A stretch of 64,000 nucleotides of DNA from Pezicula radicicola (taxonomy: Eukaryota > Ascomycota > Leotiomycetes > Helotiales > Dermateaceae): positions 764,702 to 828,701 of the forward strand of contig PDUO01000013.1 of NCBI GenBank assembly GCA_003008705.1. Direction: 5' to 3'. The notes beneath the pieces are model-generated. The model was not told where the DNA came from and searched no databases. It worked only from the letters and a program-made list of their open reading frames with translations. Shown here piece by piece: positions 22,950 to 35,839 of this stretch (positions are counted from its first letter, which is position 1; each line of letters begins with the position of its first letter). A program made the translations under genes and the position numbers.

Positions 22950-25725
22950 CTAACTACTAGCAATTGTAGAATCACTAGGCCCACTACCACTACCACTACT
23001 GTCTTCTTCTCTCTCCTTGGCTTCGAATACGTCCGGCGCAGGTGATTGTGGTTCAGGCAAATGTGGAGGAACAGGTGTTGAATGAGCACGTACAACCATC
23101 ATTCCCTCTGGTCCACGTGCGAGGACTGTTCTCTGCTGGGTTGGATAACGTGGTCCAGGGTGAGCAGGATAGTGTTCAATATTGGTATTGTGAATGGTTT
23201 TAGTCAGTGGGTGGTGGTGGGGAATTTGGGGTGTGTCGAGGTGTGGTTGATGGTCTTTATGGGATGTGATGTTCTTCATGGTGTTAATATTAGCTTGTTG
23301 TATATCTTGTACGACGTGAAGATAAAGGAAGAAAATACCTTCTTGGCCTGTCGCCTTGTATAACGATTCAAACTCTCACAGAGACGATCCAACACCCATT
23401 CACTCTCACTAATGTCCGCAAGCATTGGACTATCCTCACCAATCCAATCCCACTCCACCAATCCCTCATCCTCTTCTTCTTCCTCGACTTCCTTCAGTGT
23501 TTTCCTGCTAAATCTGATTAATCGAGTGTATTCGACCCATTCTTCATAGCTGTATTTCTTGTGATGCTCAGAACGGAGATCATGGGCTACGCGCTTAATA
23601 GCTTGAGCGAGTCTCCGAGCAAGTTCGTGTTCTGTCACCTTTGGGTCTTCTTCTGCAAGTTGCTCCAGAGATGGCCCCATTCTTACCGGTGCTTCTTCTG
23701 GTGCTTCAGTGTCACTAATGTGACCTCCTTCATCTATGGTATCTGGATTCTGGATTGTAAACCCACGTTCGATACGCTTTTTCTCTTCGCGTTCTTTAGT
23801 CTTTCGTTCAAGCCAGTCTTTCAATGTTGGATGTTTATGCAGGAAATCGGCCCAAACTCCTTCTTTCGGCATGATGGTCCAGTCCGCCAAAGTAAATGTT
23901 CCGCGGTTAATGGCTGAGACAACTGTGTCACCCATGTCGGAGATGAGAACAGTCATCGTTGGGATAGCTACCAGAGACCATACAATAAAGAACGGTTTTC
24001 CTACATTAGATCTAGGACTGAAGTCGCCGTAACCAATGGTGAGAAGTGAGACATAGCAGAAGTACAGTGCTTCGAAGTAAGTGAGGTTTTGTTCGCGATG
24101 CTCGGCATAATAAAAGACCAAGGCACCGATGCACCAGAGAACTCCAAAAGCAAACATAGACATACTTAAGGCGAAATATTGCTTGAATCTACTAGTCTGT
24201 TGCTGGATCTCTCGCATGGCGTTAAAACGATCCTTCTCTTCCTTAAGGAGGATGAGCTTCTCTCGCCGTTTTGCAAGTTTCGATAGCTTCTCATCACGAT
24301 CCAGGGCTCCTTTGGCTCTACTTGCTCTACCTCTACCAATTCCTCCAGCAGGTGCCTTAAATTCATGGAAGGTTATTGTCCGACCATGAACATCGAAGCG
24401 TCCGTACTGGCTAAGCGATTCTCGTCTACTTGTAACCGATGATCGCCTTCTTCCACCCGAATGAATCGATACCGTTGATTCCTTCCGTGGAGGAAGGCCA
24501 AGACGGTCTCGCAACTCCTTCTCGCTAGTGATAGATCTCCCAAGAGTGCGTTCCCGTATCCTCTGTTGATGTTTTCGAACAACATTTTCTTTCGACATGC
24601 CTATAGTAAACTTACGAATACTGTTGATCATGAGACCCAAGAATATGATGCCAATGACGGAGTAGGGAAAGATAAGTCCACGGCCAGCAGTGTTGTTTGC
24701 AACAACATCTCCAAATCCTATAGTGAGGACGGTAACGTCGCAAAAGTAGAGGGCGTCGGCATAACTGAATCCACAAACTTTGGAGAAAACTCCAGCACCG
24801 CCGGCTAGCCAGAAGAAGAACATCATGGTTTGGAGAATCAAAGTCCGTTGGTCATCGTCCAGGTCGAAATGCTGGGGATAATGTCCTAGGAAATAGCCAA
24901 GCATGTTGCCCATGAGGATCATAGATCCTATCAGATATATGACTGCGGCGAGGATAGCATACCAAAAGCCCTGAGAATATGTCTGGCCCGGCCGTTCAGG
25001 TGGGACATACTGATTCATAGCCACGGTAATCCCAATAAGCTGTCCCAAATAGTCAGTCCTAGAATCGATATCTTCGAAAGGGAAAAGGAGAACTGACAAT
25101 GCCAGTGGCGGCGTACCATCCGATTATCGTTAATGGCAACGCAACAATATACCTAACCCTTTTGGTAAAATTGAGCAACAGCGCAAGGTTGCCAAAGAAC
25201 CCACATGCCAGAGATATAGCATTCAACACGATTACCCAGTGCGGATCCGGGATTCCTTCACCACTCGCATCTGAACCATCGGGCAATTGCCCGTTGTTTG
25301 GTAATTTGTCCCTCCATTTTGAGACAAGAGCTGCAATAGAGAGAACATTTGCCATGGGCCCGATCGTTGCGGCGATGAGGGGGATAGCTGTCGAAGCAAA
25401 CCACCAATCTCTGAAAGTCAGAGCCAACAATTAGCCATTGGTTCTAAACTCCAGGATCTCTAGAACAACAGCGGATGGGCGCAACATACTGGGGTAAGTC
25501 ATCCGTCTTCCCCCTTAGCTTAAACCTGCCAATGGTACGGAAGGCATCAGCCCTCTCGAAATTCTCCACACCGCCATTACCATTGACATTCCCACTCCCA
25601 CTCCCACTACCTGCATTCTGTTCGTGCGGGCTACGTGATGAGAGTTCACGTTCCGTGTTATGGCGCTCCGACTCCGTAGTGATAGTAGCCCAAGTCGACG
25701 TGGAAGCCATACCGTCTATTGTCAT
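22950..25725 (-). CDS. TOK1: Outward-rectifier potassium channel, TOK1 type
   Basis: Four exons (25725-25490, 25410-25098, 25039-23339, 23273-22950) give about 857 aa. The first part has several membrane helices (for example GPMANVLSIAALVS, NAISLACGFFGNLALLLNF, WYAILAAVIYLIGSMILM). Two pore loops then follow with the selectivity motifs TIGFGD and TIGYGD, separated by a pair of helices and a basic cytoplasmic linker. This is the 8-TM, two-pore arrangement unique to fungal TOK channels. The channel carries outward K+ current at the plasma membrane and sets membrane potential. The long cytoplasmic tail ends in a conserved block TVLARGPEGMMVVRA encoded by the last exon. The start is the first ATG after an in-frame GTG. 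The tail length (about 330 aa after the second pore) and the Ser/Gly-rich end are as in other filamentous fungi. Confidence 0.93.
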
Positions 25726-27294
25726 TGAGACCTCCACCTATCAGACATCATCATCGTCGTTGTCTAGCGATTTCCCCTTCCGGGCACTTTTGTCTTTTGT
25801 CGTCGTCGTCGTCGTCGTCGTCGTCGTACTCGTTTGTAGTTGGGATAAAAAATCTGCCAAGGAATGTTTATTCCTGCCCCTCCTATTCCATATTCCTTGC
25901 CCCGCAGTGAGATGGTAAGAAATAAGAATGGAAATAAACTCAATATCTACAAGAGAACTTATAGAAAGGACAGAGAAAGAAAATAGGAGAAGTGCATGTG
26001 AAGGGAAAAGGGAAAGATGGCAAAAGATAAATTTATCAAAGGCTTAGGGAACGGAGATGTCGGCATCATTGAAATCCCAAGACCTTGACCTGGTTAACTG
26101 ACCGAACCGACCAACCGACCCCGGACTTTCAAGGTTGCTGTCAGAACCCTAAAGGGATAGTTTTCTAGATTGAAGATATGGTAGAGGCGTAGATAGGCGT
26201 TCTTCTGTAGACCTATCAATTGATACCACGGAGGAAGACCAAGATCAAGGCTTGCAAACCATAGAGATAGATCTCTAGAGTAGAGCCTCCATCGGCATCG
26301 CCGACCCAGGTCAAAACAAAAAGAAAAACATATGTATGTAGAAGTGAGACACAAACCTCCCACCTGACGTTCAAAATTTTCGATTTGACAGGGTCTTGGG
26401 GTATGAAGATGGAGATGTGGAGGTTATACCCAGCCAAGAAAGGATTGCCTCGGGGATGGGGATGCTTGCTCGCAATAGAGCTTCCTTGGCGGGAGAAACA
26501 AGAAACGATGAACCAATGAGAAACATGTTTTCAACAAGCCTTGGGGACTTGGGAATATGCATACAACGAAAAGAATGGTTTTTTTTCGCCAAGTCACTGA
26601 GTTACGTTAGTGTTTCTTCGGAGCTTTCTGTGTCACATCACTTGATTTGAGTAACTCATCCGGTTCAGGTATTTGATCCTAAGCTTGTTTGTTAGAGTGT
26701 GTAATTACTGTATTACAAATTATATGCTCCACAGCATCTTCTAAGCTGTACCAATGAAGTCTATACACAAAATTTCATCGTATAGCCTCCTCAACCTCGA
26801 ACTCCAAAAGACCAAAACGCCATGCTCCGGTATTGTGTATGTCAAGCTGCTTTACATGTCTCCAAAACGCCGTTCAAATGCCCTCGGTCTAGCCTTCCAA
26901 GGATAGTTATTCTATACTCTAAAAACAATGTGTCATCTCTGCCTATGGTACTCCAAATATGCTCCGTTCCCAAAACCAATCCATATATCCACGCTATAAA
27001 ATGCCCCAAGAAAGATGGTCCTTTGTGCAAGCAAAATGAAAAAGATAGAAGCAAACCTCTATGGGTTTACTATATTATGTATTATGTAGTGGTACTATGC
27101 AAGTCGTGTAAGGCCGGACGTCGATTTCTTGGTTCCGACTTAGCTAGCAAAATTCATTTCTTCGTTGGCCCATCGATAACCAGGACGTTGACTTCTTCCA
27201 AGGTCCATTATCAATTTTTACAACCACAAATTAGTTGAAAATGATTAACTCCGTATGTAGCGTATTACGTGGTGTCCTGCACAATATTTCCTGC
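25726..27294. other. Intergenic region / TOK1 promoter and leader
   Basis: This lies between the KRE6/SKN1 stop and the TOK1 start, both on the minus strand. It holds the (GTC)n microsatellite at 25799-25827 close to the TOK1 start, so it is likely leader sequence. Short ORFs on both strands overlap and lack motifs. A weak copy of the AAGTCACTGA motif lies at 26591. Confidence 0.5.
25799..25827. repeat. (GTC)n microsatellite
   Basis: About 9.7 perfect GTC/TCG units, 74 bp upstream of the TOK1 start codon on the complementary strand (GAC repeats in the transcript leader). Confidence 0.9.
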
Positions 27295-30200
27295 TCAACA
27301 GCCAGTCAAGGTGTTTGTTGGCCAGGAATAACCAGTCTCATTCCACGACTACAACGTATTATCAGCACACAAACTTCGCAAAGGTCAACAACGAAACGCA
27401 CTGTAAGATTGGGGTTGTTATATGGTTCAGGATGGTTCTTGATGTATTCGGTTGTAGGATATCCGGGCGGATCGCAAGTGATACTCGTCTGACCAGGCCT
27501 CTGGTAAATCCGAACATAGTCGATGTGCATGATTGTTGGGAATTTCAAGTCCGCAAGGAGAACTTGAGACCAAGAGTTGGACATGCCGAGGTTCAAAACC
27601 ATTGACATAGGCTCCTGGGATATTTCCCGTGGTGCAGCATTCCCTGTCATGAACAATTAGTTTATCACCAAATAGTTAGGTTACTTTAGTGCCATTACCA
27701 TTTTGCCCTATAGCGCGGCCATCCACCATGAATCTAGAAGACCGAGTAGTCAGCAAAGATAAAATATGCAGGGAAGAAAACAAGAATTAGCAGGTTAAGA
27801 AATCCATAAGTGGGAAGTATGATGGAACTGTATTCGATTTGAAAGTTCAAGAAATTATTGTACTCACGTTTGGTCTTCCCCGACAAACCATGAGACTTTC
27901 CCCTTGGAAGTACCAGGGATATACTCAAAACCGTACTTTTGATACGCCTTGCCATCATACCAGGTGTTGTTAAGCAATGTTGTTGCACTGACTGCTTGTT
28001 GAAATGGGCCTCCACAATAGGTGTTCATTTGTGTTGTTGCGAGGTTCGGTATTTGCATGAAGTCTGAATTAGGGCGGTACCATATATCAAACGGTGCAAT
28101 TTGGAGACTCTGTGTGACAACTCCAATCCGATTGTTAGGATCTACAGAAGCTTCAAGGACATCGATTTCCGGGGCACCTCGGCCTGTGCCTGGACTCGGA
28201 TGATCCTGGCCTTTGCAAGTGCAAGAGTTGAGTTTCTAGCCGGGAAGCCTGGACAGGCCATCCGTAGAAGATTGATTAGGAGTAATTCCCACGTCGCAGT
28301 TATTGTACGCATAAGGCCAAACTCCTTCTGTTGTAGCCTTTATTAACTGTTAGCACTATTCCTTCTAGATTATTTAATTTGGAGACTAAGTTTGGAAAGT
28401 GTTAAGCCTTCTCACTATTATAAAACCGAGCATTGATGATTCGAGCATAAGGACTGATGCAGGCCTTTCAATTATCGAAATAGTATGCCACTCAAAGGTT
28501 CTACACCAGTGATGACCACAAGTGCTATATCTCGAGACCAAGATATGTCGTAACTCAACTTCTAGGACAGTATGAAACAGGGAGAAATACCTTATATCCA
28601 GGCCTGCCGATATTGCCCCTATAGTCAGAAACTCGAAGTTAGTTTACTTGTTTTAGACATATTAGGAGTAGCCCAAACAAGGAGCAATAGGTAATTTAAA
28701 CCATGAAGGAGCAAATTTGCTCCAAGTTGGACTTACATTGACCAAACACCGGGCCAGAGCCCAGGAATACTAGAAGGACCAGCCAAAGACACAGAAACTT
28801 CCATGATACCGCCCTTAAAACACAGCTGATTCCAGCTATTAAGCATGCCAGACTGATACTGCAGATTATGATTCGGAAAAGCATCCATCCTCAATTGCAG
28901 CGTGCCTCCACCAGTAGTGACAGCCACTGGATCATACCATTCGAGGTCTTGTGTCGCCCCATACCAAATATTTGGAGCCGTCCAATAGGGGTCGTCTCCT
29001 ACGAGAACAGAGAGTCAGCACATATCTCAATATAGCTTATTCTCAGGGCAAAGATGTGTAAACTCAGTATTCTGGGACATCGACGAGCTAAAGGAGTACA
29101 TAAGGGCAAACATAAGAATCGGCGAGAAGAAAAAGAACGGAGTGCATACCTGGGTAAAATGTCCGGTTGTCGACGTTAAACTCGTCACTAAAAACTAGAT
29201 TCAATGTCGACCCATCGATCGTACTAATTCTTGTCATCTCGCTGGATGGAGTGTCGGGGTCAATCAAGCCTCTCCGGACATTTTTCAGTAAGGAGTAAGT
29301 TTTATTGTTGACGTGTGCCCAAGCCGGTCCTGTATCGATGACAGTGGCAGCTTGACCATGGTTGTTGTAGATTGTGGTGGTAAAGGTCAAGACAGGTAAC
29401 AGGATAAAGACACAACAGAGACCAAGGATCATGAATACGCCGCCAATAGCAGAGATTATGGACCTCTTATTTGTATAGTCTGCAAATTTCGGCTTGAACA
29501 TCCGGTCATCATCAGGCCCAGGAGCATGCCACACATCGTCTGCTTCAACTTCCTCCGGGTATAAGATGAATCCCTTTTCTCCGCCATGGTAAGGATCAAT
29601 AACACCAATGCTGTCATCTGGAAAGCCCCATTTGTGAGTATTCGCTTGGGAATCATTTAATGGATTCTTGCTTTTTGTTCGCAGAAGAGGCTCGGACAGA
29701 GCGACAACTGATGGTGCCCTCGATAGTCTCGAGTTCGATACAAGAGATACACTAGACGGATATCGAGAATAGTCGTACCCCAAATCGCCCAGCTGTTTTG
29801 GACTCCGAGGTCGAGCTATTGATCCAGGTCTTAGTACAGCAGCAGATTTCTGACGTAAGAATTTCTGAGCTTCACTCAATTCGCCAACAGCTCTCTTCTT
29901 CGCCCTCCCTTGTGCACGCAAGTCCCCAGAGCTTGCACTTCGTGCAATTTCTCCCGATGAAGATTGGCTTCCCGACGTATCTTCTCCCTCATCACTACTA
30001 ATGAAAGGATTCAAAGGAGAAGATATTCTCAGTATATATGATTCTTTCTTAGTCACACTGGTTGGAGATGGGTCTCTTTCGAGTGCTGCTGGGCTCGAGA
30101 CAGGCAGTAATGCGGAAGTCGAGGTCTCATGCCGTATATCTGGTATTACTAGCGACGAAGCTTTTGATCGTATTTCGGCAGCATTCGTTTCTGCAGCTAA

Positions 30201-30299
30201 TACTGAACTAGACCGTCCTGCTTGTATCATCTGTTCTATCTCCTCTGGCTTCCCCAGAGCTCTGCCAGAGAGCGGCGTCGGTTGGTATATCTCTTCCAT
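27295..30299 (-). CDS. KRE6/SKN1-family beta-1,6-glucan synthesis protein, interrupted by one in-frame TAG
   Basis: Seven exons (30299-29150, 28998-28737, 28618-28591, 28337-27868, 27733-27699, 27643-27402, 27348-27295) give 746 codons. A long Ser-rich cytoplasmic N-terminus precedes one membrane anchor ([21 protein letters not shown]), making a type II Golgi/plasma-membrane protein. A GH16-like SKN1 domain follows: [49 protein letters not shown], the catalytic-type block [10 protein letters not shown], and the family C-terminus ending TLTGC. All splice phases agree. Within exon 4, however, codon 28238-28236 is TAG where relatives have Gln (LPG-Q-[KR]L before SCTCKG). A C-to-T change in CAG explains it. 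If real, the product ends just ahead of the catalytic block. It could instead be an assembly error or a strain allele. KRE6/SKN1 proteins act in cell-wall beta-1,6-glucan assembly. Confidence 0.88.
28236..28238 (-). other. Premature in-frame TAG in the KRE6/SKN1-like gene
   Basis: The minus-strand codon series CTT CCC GGC TAG AAA CTC AAC sits inside a conserved block that is in frame on both sides (DGLSRLPG before, KLNSCTCKG after). No intron could remove the stop without also removing conserved residues. Confidence 0.85.
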
Positions 30300-32396
30300 C
30301 GTGTATATAGGTGGTGCAATTCAATTCAGTTATTGAACAATAACAACTACAGTGACGGCCATCACCCTCTGAAGTATATCTCGAAAAGTGAGGGACGTCA
30401 ATAGAAAGTCGACTCGTCTAGCTGGGCGGAGGAGAAAATAAAATGCGGTTCTGTGTTTCCGTGTTTCCCGTCGAGGTCTTAGACAAAGAGACCGACCTTG
30501 AAAACTGACCGTTCCAATGGAGTAAACTTGGTTGTAGTAGTGGCACCGCGAACTGGAGCGGGTCCCAAATAATGGGAGTGATAAGAGCTTCTTATCTGAG
30601 ACTACTGCAGCAAGAGAAGTGTGGAGTTGAATGCGATAATTCAGCGAGGAGAAAGGCCGATGAGGGATGAAGGAAGGATTACTGGAGAAGAATGACCGTG
30701 CAGTGGAGTGGAAGTACACACGAAGCAAAAAAAAAAAAAGAGGAGCAAAAGCAGAGCAGAAAGTCCCAGTGACAGAACAAGAAGAAGAAGAAGAAGAGGA
30801 AGAAGCCGCCAAGTAGGGGAACGATGAAAACGGACAAAAAACGTGCCAGCCGACACCGTCTCAGGCCGTTCTGAGCCTGATCTTGACCTGTTGGAAATAG
30901 AGTAGAGTACGGAGTATGGCCGGGGGGAATTAGGTAGGTAGTCGCCATATCGTAATCTTTCACGGTCAGGTTGCAGCCGGCTTTCTTGATTTTCCCATCT
31001 TTCATAGGCTATGAGGCCAGGGTATCGACATGGCAACGCACATCAAATCCAGTCATTCGATGCTCGTGGATTTATTTCGTCATTCCCATTCCAATCCACC
31101 CGGTCTTCCCTGTATGCCCCTCCCTCCCTCCCTTGCTCTCCATGATCTCTCCCTGGCCCAGTTCTGCCGGCATCTGCAGGTCGATAAGAGTTTCAGGTTT
31201 TCATACGAAGGCGACAAACAACAATTATTAACGACACAGCTTCCTTAGCATGAGGGGGGTGAGCGTGGCGAGGGAGATCATAGGGTAAATAAGAGTCGAC
31301 GGCTGCATAATCTGTTTTGCGCTGGCCTTCCCCAGAAAAACATGTTTCGAGTTGATCAGAAACTCTAAGTGCATTCCTGGCCCAAACATACTTTCTAGGC
31401 ACGTGCTTGGCTGGTAATCACCGACGATGTACGGAGTAAGGCTATATTATTCGCGGTACCTTCGACTCGTGAGAACCTTAAGACAACACCCCTCTCGCCC
31501 CCTCTTATTTATCATTTGCTCAACGGTACTTGTACAGCACGAAAAATACGAGAGGTTCTAGTATAATTAGGCACACCAGCATCCGTCTATTCCTTACCCC
31601 ACCCGCCGTTCAGCTACAATTCACAACCTTACTCGTATTAGAGTATTTGTGTGTCTAGAATTGTTGGAATATTCGGCATGTAGAAAGGTTCGTCGTCCGA
31701 GAACAGAGAATGTCTTTCGCTGGAGCTAGCGAAGTTTGATAGCATCCCATCACAGAGGACTAGCTAGGAGCTGTCAACGGATAGACCGAGACTGGACTTA
31801 GAGCTTCAAGCTAATGCATAAATAGAAACAATCATTTTCTAGCTCAAGGATCACAGAGCTGAAGCGCATGCCTGGCTCTGGAGCGGCAGTTCTCGAATAT
31901 GTCTGTCTCTTAAGCTCGCTTGCCTAATTCAAAATCGATTCTTCTAGTTGTTGCCCAAGTTCAGCTATAGAGTCAAAAGTCAGTGATCATTACCCACAAC
32001 ACATTTCACAAGCAAGCGCATAATGCAAAAAAGTTGTTGAGAAGAAAGGAAGTGTCATGCTACCAATATTTGTAGCGACTAGGAAACGTAGATCCCGAAC
32101 GTTTCGTTTCAAACAAGGTGGTTACAGACTCCTTGAGATTAGTTTCAATAAGTCGGACTTGCAATGCCGTCTATTTGGTTTATTTGTTTTCCCAGCTAGG
32201 TAGTACCTCTAAAGAAAGCCGGCGAGTACTTTGACCTTCAATGTTCTCGTCCTTTCATACTTGTAATGCATAATCCGATGTACCAAAGTCTTGGCAAGTG
32301 CCAGCTATATCATTTCGCCAAAGATGTCTTCTTTACCAACCCACCAATATGTTCAACACCATAATTATCCCACTCACCATATCGCGACCAGATCAC
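30300..32396. other. Intergenic region upstream of KRE6/SKN1
   Basis: Promoter and leader of the KRE6/SKN1 gene, then sequence without conserved coding. A GAA-type purine microsatellite is at about 30778-30805 and an A run at 30729-30740. TACGGAGTA palindromes lie at 30908-30916 and 31430-31438. ORFs here are antisense or low complexity. Confidence 0.5.
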
Positions 32397-33879
32397 TTAA
32401 GCAGTGCTGAACAAGCCGGAAATGGAAGCCAGATTACTCAACGTATCCTTCAAAGAGTCTTGCAGTAGTGACACCTTTCTTGGTTCGAATCTGTTGCCTC
32501 CGATATCTTTCAAGATGAGCTTTTCGAGTTCTTGGATGGAGTCAAAGATGGGACGCAAACGTTCATGTTGCGTATTCTTGGTAAGGACTTTTCGAAGCTC
32601 TTGAACATGCAATTCTGCCTGGTTGATATTAATCTGAAACTGTCCAAGTTGCTGTGGTGTGAACAGTCCAATCTCCCGTGCCTTGAGCGCCTCCCACTCT
32701 ATGTTTTGTATTCCTGTTGCGACGTGGTCCAATCGTTGGCAAGGATTAAGCCTAGTGGAAGCCATCGGACTAGGAGCTGTAGATTGAGGTGGGGTAGGAT
32801 GGGCATGGGAGGTTCCTTGGACTCGAGGAAATGTTTCTGAAATTGGTCCTATTTCTGAATTAGCATACGGAATCATCAAGTGGTCATAAAAATGTGAAAT
32901 ACAACATACCAACCGGACTGTCGTTCAACTCCTTCTTGCCTGAGCTTGGTCTTGCTCCCTTTGGCGTTTCTTCTTTTGGAATGGTTGTTTCTTCGGATTT
33001 CATCTTAGTTCTCTTCACAAATAAACTCCCGCCGTCAGATTCAGAATCGTCTTCATTAGTGACAACAGACGCAGATCTGGAGTCCTTCTTTATAACGGGT
33101 CGTTGTCGCTTCTTAATCCCGGATTCTAACATCGCGTCGTTTTGCGTTGGTTGGTCGAGGTTATCTGTTGAGCCTGAGAGGTCGTCCCGGTTCTCTGTCT
33201 CCGTAGCTTCTTTGATGAGCTTGACCTGGCCGGTAAAGTGCGCTTCGGCTGCTTCCTTCCTTTCCTGGATTGTGCAAGTCAGTAGACCAAACACTTCAAA
33301 CCATTGTGCGGTCTTGAATCGTCTATTTGGCTTAGGCGATTCAAAGAAAGGTTGTGTGCTTACCTTAGACACGTTACCCGCCTTGTTCATCTTGCCAGAA
33401 GCGTCCATGGCGTCCCATTCTGCTCGATGTGCTTGTTTGATGTGTGCAATAAGGTTGTCCTTTCTCTCGAAACGTTTCTGATACTTGATTAGGGAGAAAT
33501 GGTTTCAAGTCATGAGTTCCGCCTACCTTTTCAGGGCAGAAGACAACATTCCCATCTCGAGTTGCTACGCGGCAGAAGCATTCCTTTACTGTTCAGGACT
33601 TCAGTATTAGCAATGCTTTTCTGGAAGGTTTTAGGAGAACTGAGACATAAATTATGAGTAGCGTAGCCTGTCTCGGTAGTATAAAATCTCGAAAAATGTT
33701 GTAGCGCCCAAGACAAGCAGGAATAGGACAAATATAAACAGGATTTACGAACCATGAACGTTGTAACTTCCATCGGGGAGGCGCTCAAACTCAGTGACTC
33801 CGACAGGGCGAGATTGATACTCTCTGTATTTTTCGACGTTCTCCTGAGGAATCTTCCATTGCTTTTTGGCCCTGGCCAT
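32397..33879 (-). CDS. Hypothetical zinc-finger-like protein
   Basis: Five exons are proposed (33879-33753, 33588-33527, 33477-33364, 33264-32910, 32836-32397), about 365 aa. The N-terminus is MARAKKQWKIPQENVEKYRE. Exons 2-3 join into a C2H2-like finger with Cys residues in ECFC and FCPEKKRF and the pair HIKQAH, following the RxFxRxDNLxxHI pattern of fungal C2H2 proteins. The middle is acidic and Ser-rich with basic patches (KKRQRPVIKK, VKRTKMK), suggesting a nuclear protein. The C-terminal ~110 residues are predicted helical (QQLGQFQININQAELHVQEL). Intron 1 has a GTTCGT donor. The last acceptor is ambiguous: CAG before 32836 or before 32854, both in frame and differing by six codons. I do not recognise a named family. 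It may be lineage-restricted, and a DNA-binding role is only inference. Confidence 0.7.
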
Positions 33880-35351
33880 GATGTTCTTGGCTTCTAGGGA
33901 TGCACTGGTTGGTGTATTGCTCGTAGCAGTGCCTTAAAACAAAGATGCTATGGTTTTAAAGTTGATTCTAGTGAATGAAGTTGGTTGTGTTTGGAATTAG
34001 AGGCTCGGGAAGAAAATGCAGCTTTTATAGTTAGTGCCTTGAGGGTGAATGTGGTCAAGTGAATATGGTTAAGTGAAAGTGATCAAGCGAATGTGAGCAA
34101 GCAAATCAATGAATCACTGACTTGGTGTCAGTAACCCAGCAGAGTTTGCTTTGATGATTGTGAGTGAACTCAGCTCATGACTCTGCGAAAGTGAATGAAG
34201 AGGCAAAAGGTCTGAATGAATCACTCGGGCACCGTTTATCTATCTTCGAGAGGAAGGAACGCTAAAGCAGCAGGATCCAGACTAGGACAGAACCACCTAC
34301 CGACTTGCGTCTGAATAGGTAGGTATATCAAGCAACACAATCTTAAATTTCTTAACAACGGTATTCGTCTTTAATATGCTTACTGTCCTCTGTATACAAC
34401 TCTATGACTTGCGCGTGACTTATCAATGAGCAATGTCGAGTACCAATTTTTTGTCGCTTACCTAGACTCTTTCCACGTGCTATTTTGTGCCCCAATGGGA
34501 TTATCAAGAAGAGCAAACTACACCCGGCTACAATATGGGAACTCTTAGCTGTGTGACCGACCAATGCAAATGAAGTTGAAGTACTTATATGTAAGGTGTT
34601 AATTAGCTTGATTAGAGATGTACGATGCAGGCATTGCTTATCTGGGTAGAGAATTACTGTAGTAGGAAAGTAATGCTTGCCCATATTTGTGCGTGGGGTA
34701 AATTATGGTGATTTGGGATGTGCATTTGTAATTAACCTTTCTGCATCACGCTGCTTGAGCATTCAGTTGATGGATGGGGCTATCATTCCCCATCAAGCCA
34801 CCAGTCTTCAGCTAGCGCGTTGTATCTGATGCGATCCGAGAGATGAAATGACTCCCTATTAAAAGCCGGAAACTCAGGTTTAGGCCAATCATCTGTGAAT
34901 CTAAGTCTTGGCTCTCAATGTGAAATAAGGGATTTAAGTTGGGTCAGAAAGATGAGATCCATAGGTTCTATGGGCCTTGAGTGGCGTGAAGTTAGGACTT
35001 CAAAACTGGTAGACAGGAGGAGGTTGCCAGTAAGAAATACAGAATATGATCAACTAAGAATTATCTGGAACAGTGGTAATTAAAATTTTGCACCTTGGTG
35101 AATCTTAAAACTTTTTCCACAGTGTAAATGGGCTCACCTTGAAGGTGAAGTGTAAATAAGCGAGCAGCCTCGCGGTCCTGGCATATAAACCAATTTACCA
35201 AACTGATCAAACAAAACAAACAAACACTGTGGTCAAGCTGCTTGAATATCTTATTTGGCTCTCAAGTTTAGTAACCTTTACTAACGATTCTGCAGTTATT
35301 CAATTCGGTTACATAGATTCTGTATCTAATTTCTGATTTCCAATTTCCACC

Positions 35352-35427
35352 AAAAAAAAAGAAGAAAAAAAAGAAAAAAAGAATTGAATAACAAAACAGA
35401 AAAAATAAGAGAAAGAAAAGAAAAAAT
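35352..35427 (+). repeat. Purine-rich (A/G) low-complexity tract
   Basis: Nearly uninterrupted A and AAG/GAAA runs about 420 bp before the AT-rich island. Confidence 0.8.
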
Positions 35428-35839
35428 CAAGCTTAAGAGACAACAGTCCAACCATAATACCCAGTTCCAATATCCAAAAATTCACCAGAAAGACAGAAAA
35501 AAAATGAGCAAGCCCCTACCGCGGCAACTAATTAGTAGTAGTACATAGTACATAGTTGATCAGGTGCCAGGTGGAGGACAGCTCAATAAAGCGGTATCAG
35601 ACGGGGGTCATTTCGGAGACCATACGGCCTGCATCCGTTAGCATGCGAGGACAGTCCGACTGTTCGGGTAAGCAAGAATTCCTCCCCCCTTCCTTCCTAA
35701 TAAGATACAAGCAGCTTGACTATACACCACTCTTTTTTTTTGCACCCCTTTTTTTGCATCTGGCAGCTAAGCTGGTTGGTGTAGTGGTTGAGCAGAGAGC
35801 AGAGGCAGAGGCAGACAGTAATTATAAAATTTGAGAGTT

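Noticed and set aside
34352..34684. 110-codon minus-strand ORF
   Set aside because: No recognisable motif, in a low-complexity and gene-poor region; no splice-linked partners found.
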